Assembly: GCF_902506295.1 (NCBI RefSeq)
Contig: NZ_LR733312.1
Span: 124,001-188,000 of the forward strand
From: Luteimonas sp. 9C
GTDB lineage: Bacteria > Pseudomonadota > Gammaproteobacteria > Xanthomonadales > Xanthomonadaceae
Reading direction: 5' to 3'
Length of the DNA stretch: 64,000 bases
Made by a program: the position numbers and the translations under genes. Positions 62,618 through 64,000 of this stretch are shown here, in pieces (the stretch's first letter is position 1; each line of letters starts with the position of its first letter). Below the pieces are notes generated by a model that was given only the letters and a program-made list of their open reading frames with translations, was not told the DNA's origin and searched no databases.

Positions 62618-63873
62618 GCGGCGCGCAGCGCGGCCAGCAGCAGCCAGACCCAGACGCACAGCAGCGGCACCCAGATCCAGCGCCAGCGCGCCATGCCGGT
62701 CCACGCCTGCCGCCAGGTGTTGCCCGGGAGGGCGTCCGCGCCGCCCCGGCGACGCGCCGCCGAGCGCAGGGCATCGGTGACGCGCAGGCCGTAGAGATGG
62801 ACGCCGGTGGCGCACAGCGTGGTGAGCAGCGCGCCCGCCACGCACCACAGCCAGCGCACCGGCCAGCCGCCGAAGGTGCCGAAGTGCAGCGGGTCCGCCA
62901 TCTCGGCGATGCGCTGGTGGATGCCCATGTCCCGGCCGTCGCGCTGGCCCGTCACGCCACGCGCCTGCAGGTCGTAGCCGACCGCATTCGCGCGATCGCG
63001 CACCAGCCAGGCCTGCGCCTGTCCGTCGAGCAGCAGACTGCGCGCGCTCACGTCGTGCAGGCCGCGGATCCGCAGCTGTGGCCACCGCTGTGCGATATCC
63101 GCGACCGCTTGGTCGATCGCCGCCGCATCGGCGGGTGCGGTCACGACCGCAGGCGTCGGCAGTGCGATGTCGGCGGCCGGACCGGCGCCGCCGCCGAGTG
63201 ATTCGACCAGGTACCAGCCGCCGGTCAGCGCGATCAATGCGATGAACCACAGGCTCCAGACACCCGCCAGCCGATGCACATCGCCCCACAGCCGCCGCGG
63301 CCTGTCGGCACGCGGCCGACTGAAGAAGCCGCGCCACCAGCGCTTGTAGATGTACAGGCTGCTGACCAGCGTCAGCAGCAGCGGCAGCGACAGGGCCGAC
63401 ACCAGCGGCACGCCGATCTTCAGCGGCAGCATCAGGTGCCGGTGCGTGTTGCGCAGGATCCGCTGCGCGTTGAACCAGGTCGTGTCGCCGGTGACGCGGC
63501 CGTTGTAGGGGTCGACCCAGACGAAGCGGCGCCCGCCCTCGGGCAGCCGCATCACCGCGCGCGCGGCGAAGCGCGATGCATGCGGCGCGGACAGCGATTC
63601 GAGCGTCCAGTCCGGATACGCACGCTGCACCGCCGCCGTCATGTCGCCCCAGCTGGCGTGCTGCGCGCCGGGCACGACCCGCGCTTCGGGAAACACCAGC
63701 CAGTCGATCTCCTGCGACACCGTTGCCAGCGTGCCGGTGAGGCAGACGAACGTCATGAAGAGCGACAGCTTCAGACCGATCCAGCTGTGCAGGTCGAACC
63801 ACAGGCGGCGTCCGCCACCGCCCGTCGCGGGTGCGGTGACCGTGCGCGGCCGGGCGAGGGTCGGGGTGCTCAC
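62614..63873 (-). CDS. PepSY-associated membrane protein (siderophore-reductase-like)
   Basis: 419 residues from GTG 63873. Four main membrane helices in the PepSY_TM arrangement: HSWIGLKLSLFMTFVCLTGTLA in the first, a periplasmic PepSY block (VMRLPEGGRRFVWVDPYNG), conserved His residues in NTHRHLMLPLK and VHRLAGVWSLWF that may bind haem, and the last helices before ending. Such proteins work with TonB receptors in iron uptake, possibly as ferric-siderophore reductases (FhuF/FpvG-like role). The stop of a receptor gene lies 9 bp before its start. Confidence 0.85.
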   Translation of the reverse strand: MSTPTLARPRTVTAPATGGGGRRLWFDLHSWIGLKLSLFMTFVCLTGTLATVSQEIDWLVFPEARVVPGAQHASWGDMTAAVQRAYPDWTLESLSAPHASRFAARAVMRLPEGGRRFVWVDPYNGRVTGDTTWFNAQRILRNTHRHLMLPLKIGVPLVSALSLPLLLTLVSSLYIYKRWWRGFFSRPRADRPRRLWGDVHRLAGVWSLWFIALIALTGGWYLVESLGGGAGPAADIALPTPAVVTAPADAAAIDQAVADIAQRWPQLRIRGLHDVSARSLLLDGQAQAWLVRDRANAVGYDLQARGVTGQRDGRDMGIHQRIAEMADPLHFGTFGGWPVRWLWCVAGALLTTLCATGVHLYGLRVTDALRSAARRRGGADALPGNTWRQAWTGMARWRWIWVPLLCVWVWLLLAALRAA

Positions 63874-63882
63874 GTGCGCCGG

Positions 63883-64000
63883 TCAGAACGTGTAGGCGGC
63901 CTGCAGGTACAGACGTCGCGGCTCGCCGGGGAAATGCCCGTTGCGGGCGATGAAGCCGCTGGCGGCGTAGACCCTGTCGAAGACGTTCTTGACGTTGGCC
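63883..64000 (-). CDS. TonB-dependent receptor, C-terminal fragment at window edge
   Basis: 39 codons remain in the window, reading on the minus strand and continuing beyond 64000. The end NVKNVFDRVYAASGF and GEPRRLYLQAAYTF is the last barrel strands of a TonB-dependent siderophore receptor (NLFD-type turn, terminal Phe). Just upstream of the PepSY gene in the same direction, an iron-uptake pair. Confidence 0.85.
   Translation of the reverse strand, partial: ANVKNVFDRVYAASGFIARNGHFPGEPRRLYLQAAYTF

Overview
The window is about 70% GC, densely coded, with short gaps and many 1-4 bp start/stop overlaps. Gene content and order point to a gammaproteobacterium of the Xanthomonadaceae (Lysobacteraceae), close to Lysobacter, Luteimonas or Xanthomonas. 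The strongest pointers are rmlBACD followed by xanB-xanA and a CoA-transferase pair, an H-NS protein of the Xanthomonas type, the dprA-smg-topA-tsaC and def-fmt-rsmB neighbourhoods, and TonB receptor plus halogenase genes. I see no rRNA, tRNA, CRISPR array, transposase or prophage. Family-level calls come from reading motifs; no database was searched.

Layout. 0.2-9.3 kb is one border of a lipopolysaccharide/exopolysaccharide locus: a glycosyltransferase, rmlBACD (dTDP-L-rhamnose), convergent xanB/xanA (GDP-mannose and sugar phosphates) and divergent scoAB. 9.4-15.6 kb holds alkB, a four-gene Mce/Mla-like lipid-transport operon, a ThrE-type exporter and hns. 15.8-22.7 kb is informational and envelope housekeeping: proS, a DUF4124 protein, pssA, a very short holD-like gene overlapping rimI, a NYN-LOTUS protein and priA. 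A 437 bp gap after priA carries a perfect inverted pair of DnaA boxes. 23.1-31.3 kb has a membrane-anchored sigma-region-4-like protein with a DUF3106 partner, a DUF3667 membrane protein, a MATE pump, sppA and a sugar MFS transporter.

31.8-36.3 kb carries an unusual zinc-ribbon SDR lacking the usual catalytic tyrosine, a small lipoprotein, a second SDR, an isoprenylcysteine methyltransferase-like membrane protein and two translationally coupled DUF4124 proteins. 36.4-41.6 kb is the most distinctive accessory unit: a LacI-family operator and extended -10, a long leader, an Oar-like TonB-dependent receptor, a strong hairpin, and a flavin-dependent tryptophan-halogenase homologue with both catalytic residues. 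41.6-47.6 kb is gltBD.

47.8-59.9 kb is a conserved translation/DNA-processing neighbourhood (tsaC, topA, smg, dprA, a LysM protein, then divergent def-fmt-rsmB). Between smg and topA sits a block of three genes that each begin with a GYF-like domain: two RDD membrane proteins and one pilin-like protein. 59.9-62.6 kb holds three family-2 glycosyltransferases, probably for cell-surface glycan. The window ends in a PepSY membrane protein and the last codons of a TonB-dependent receptor, an iron-uptake type pair.
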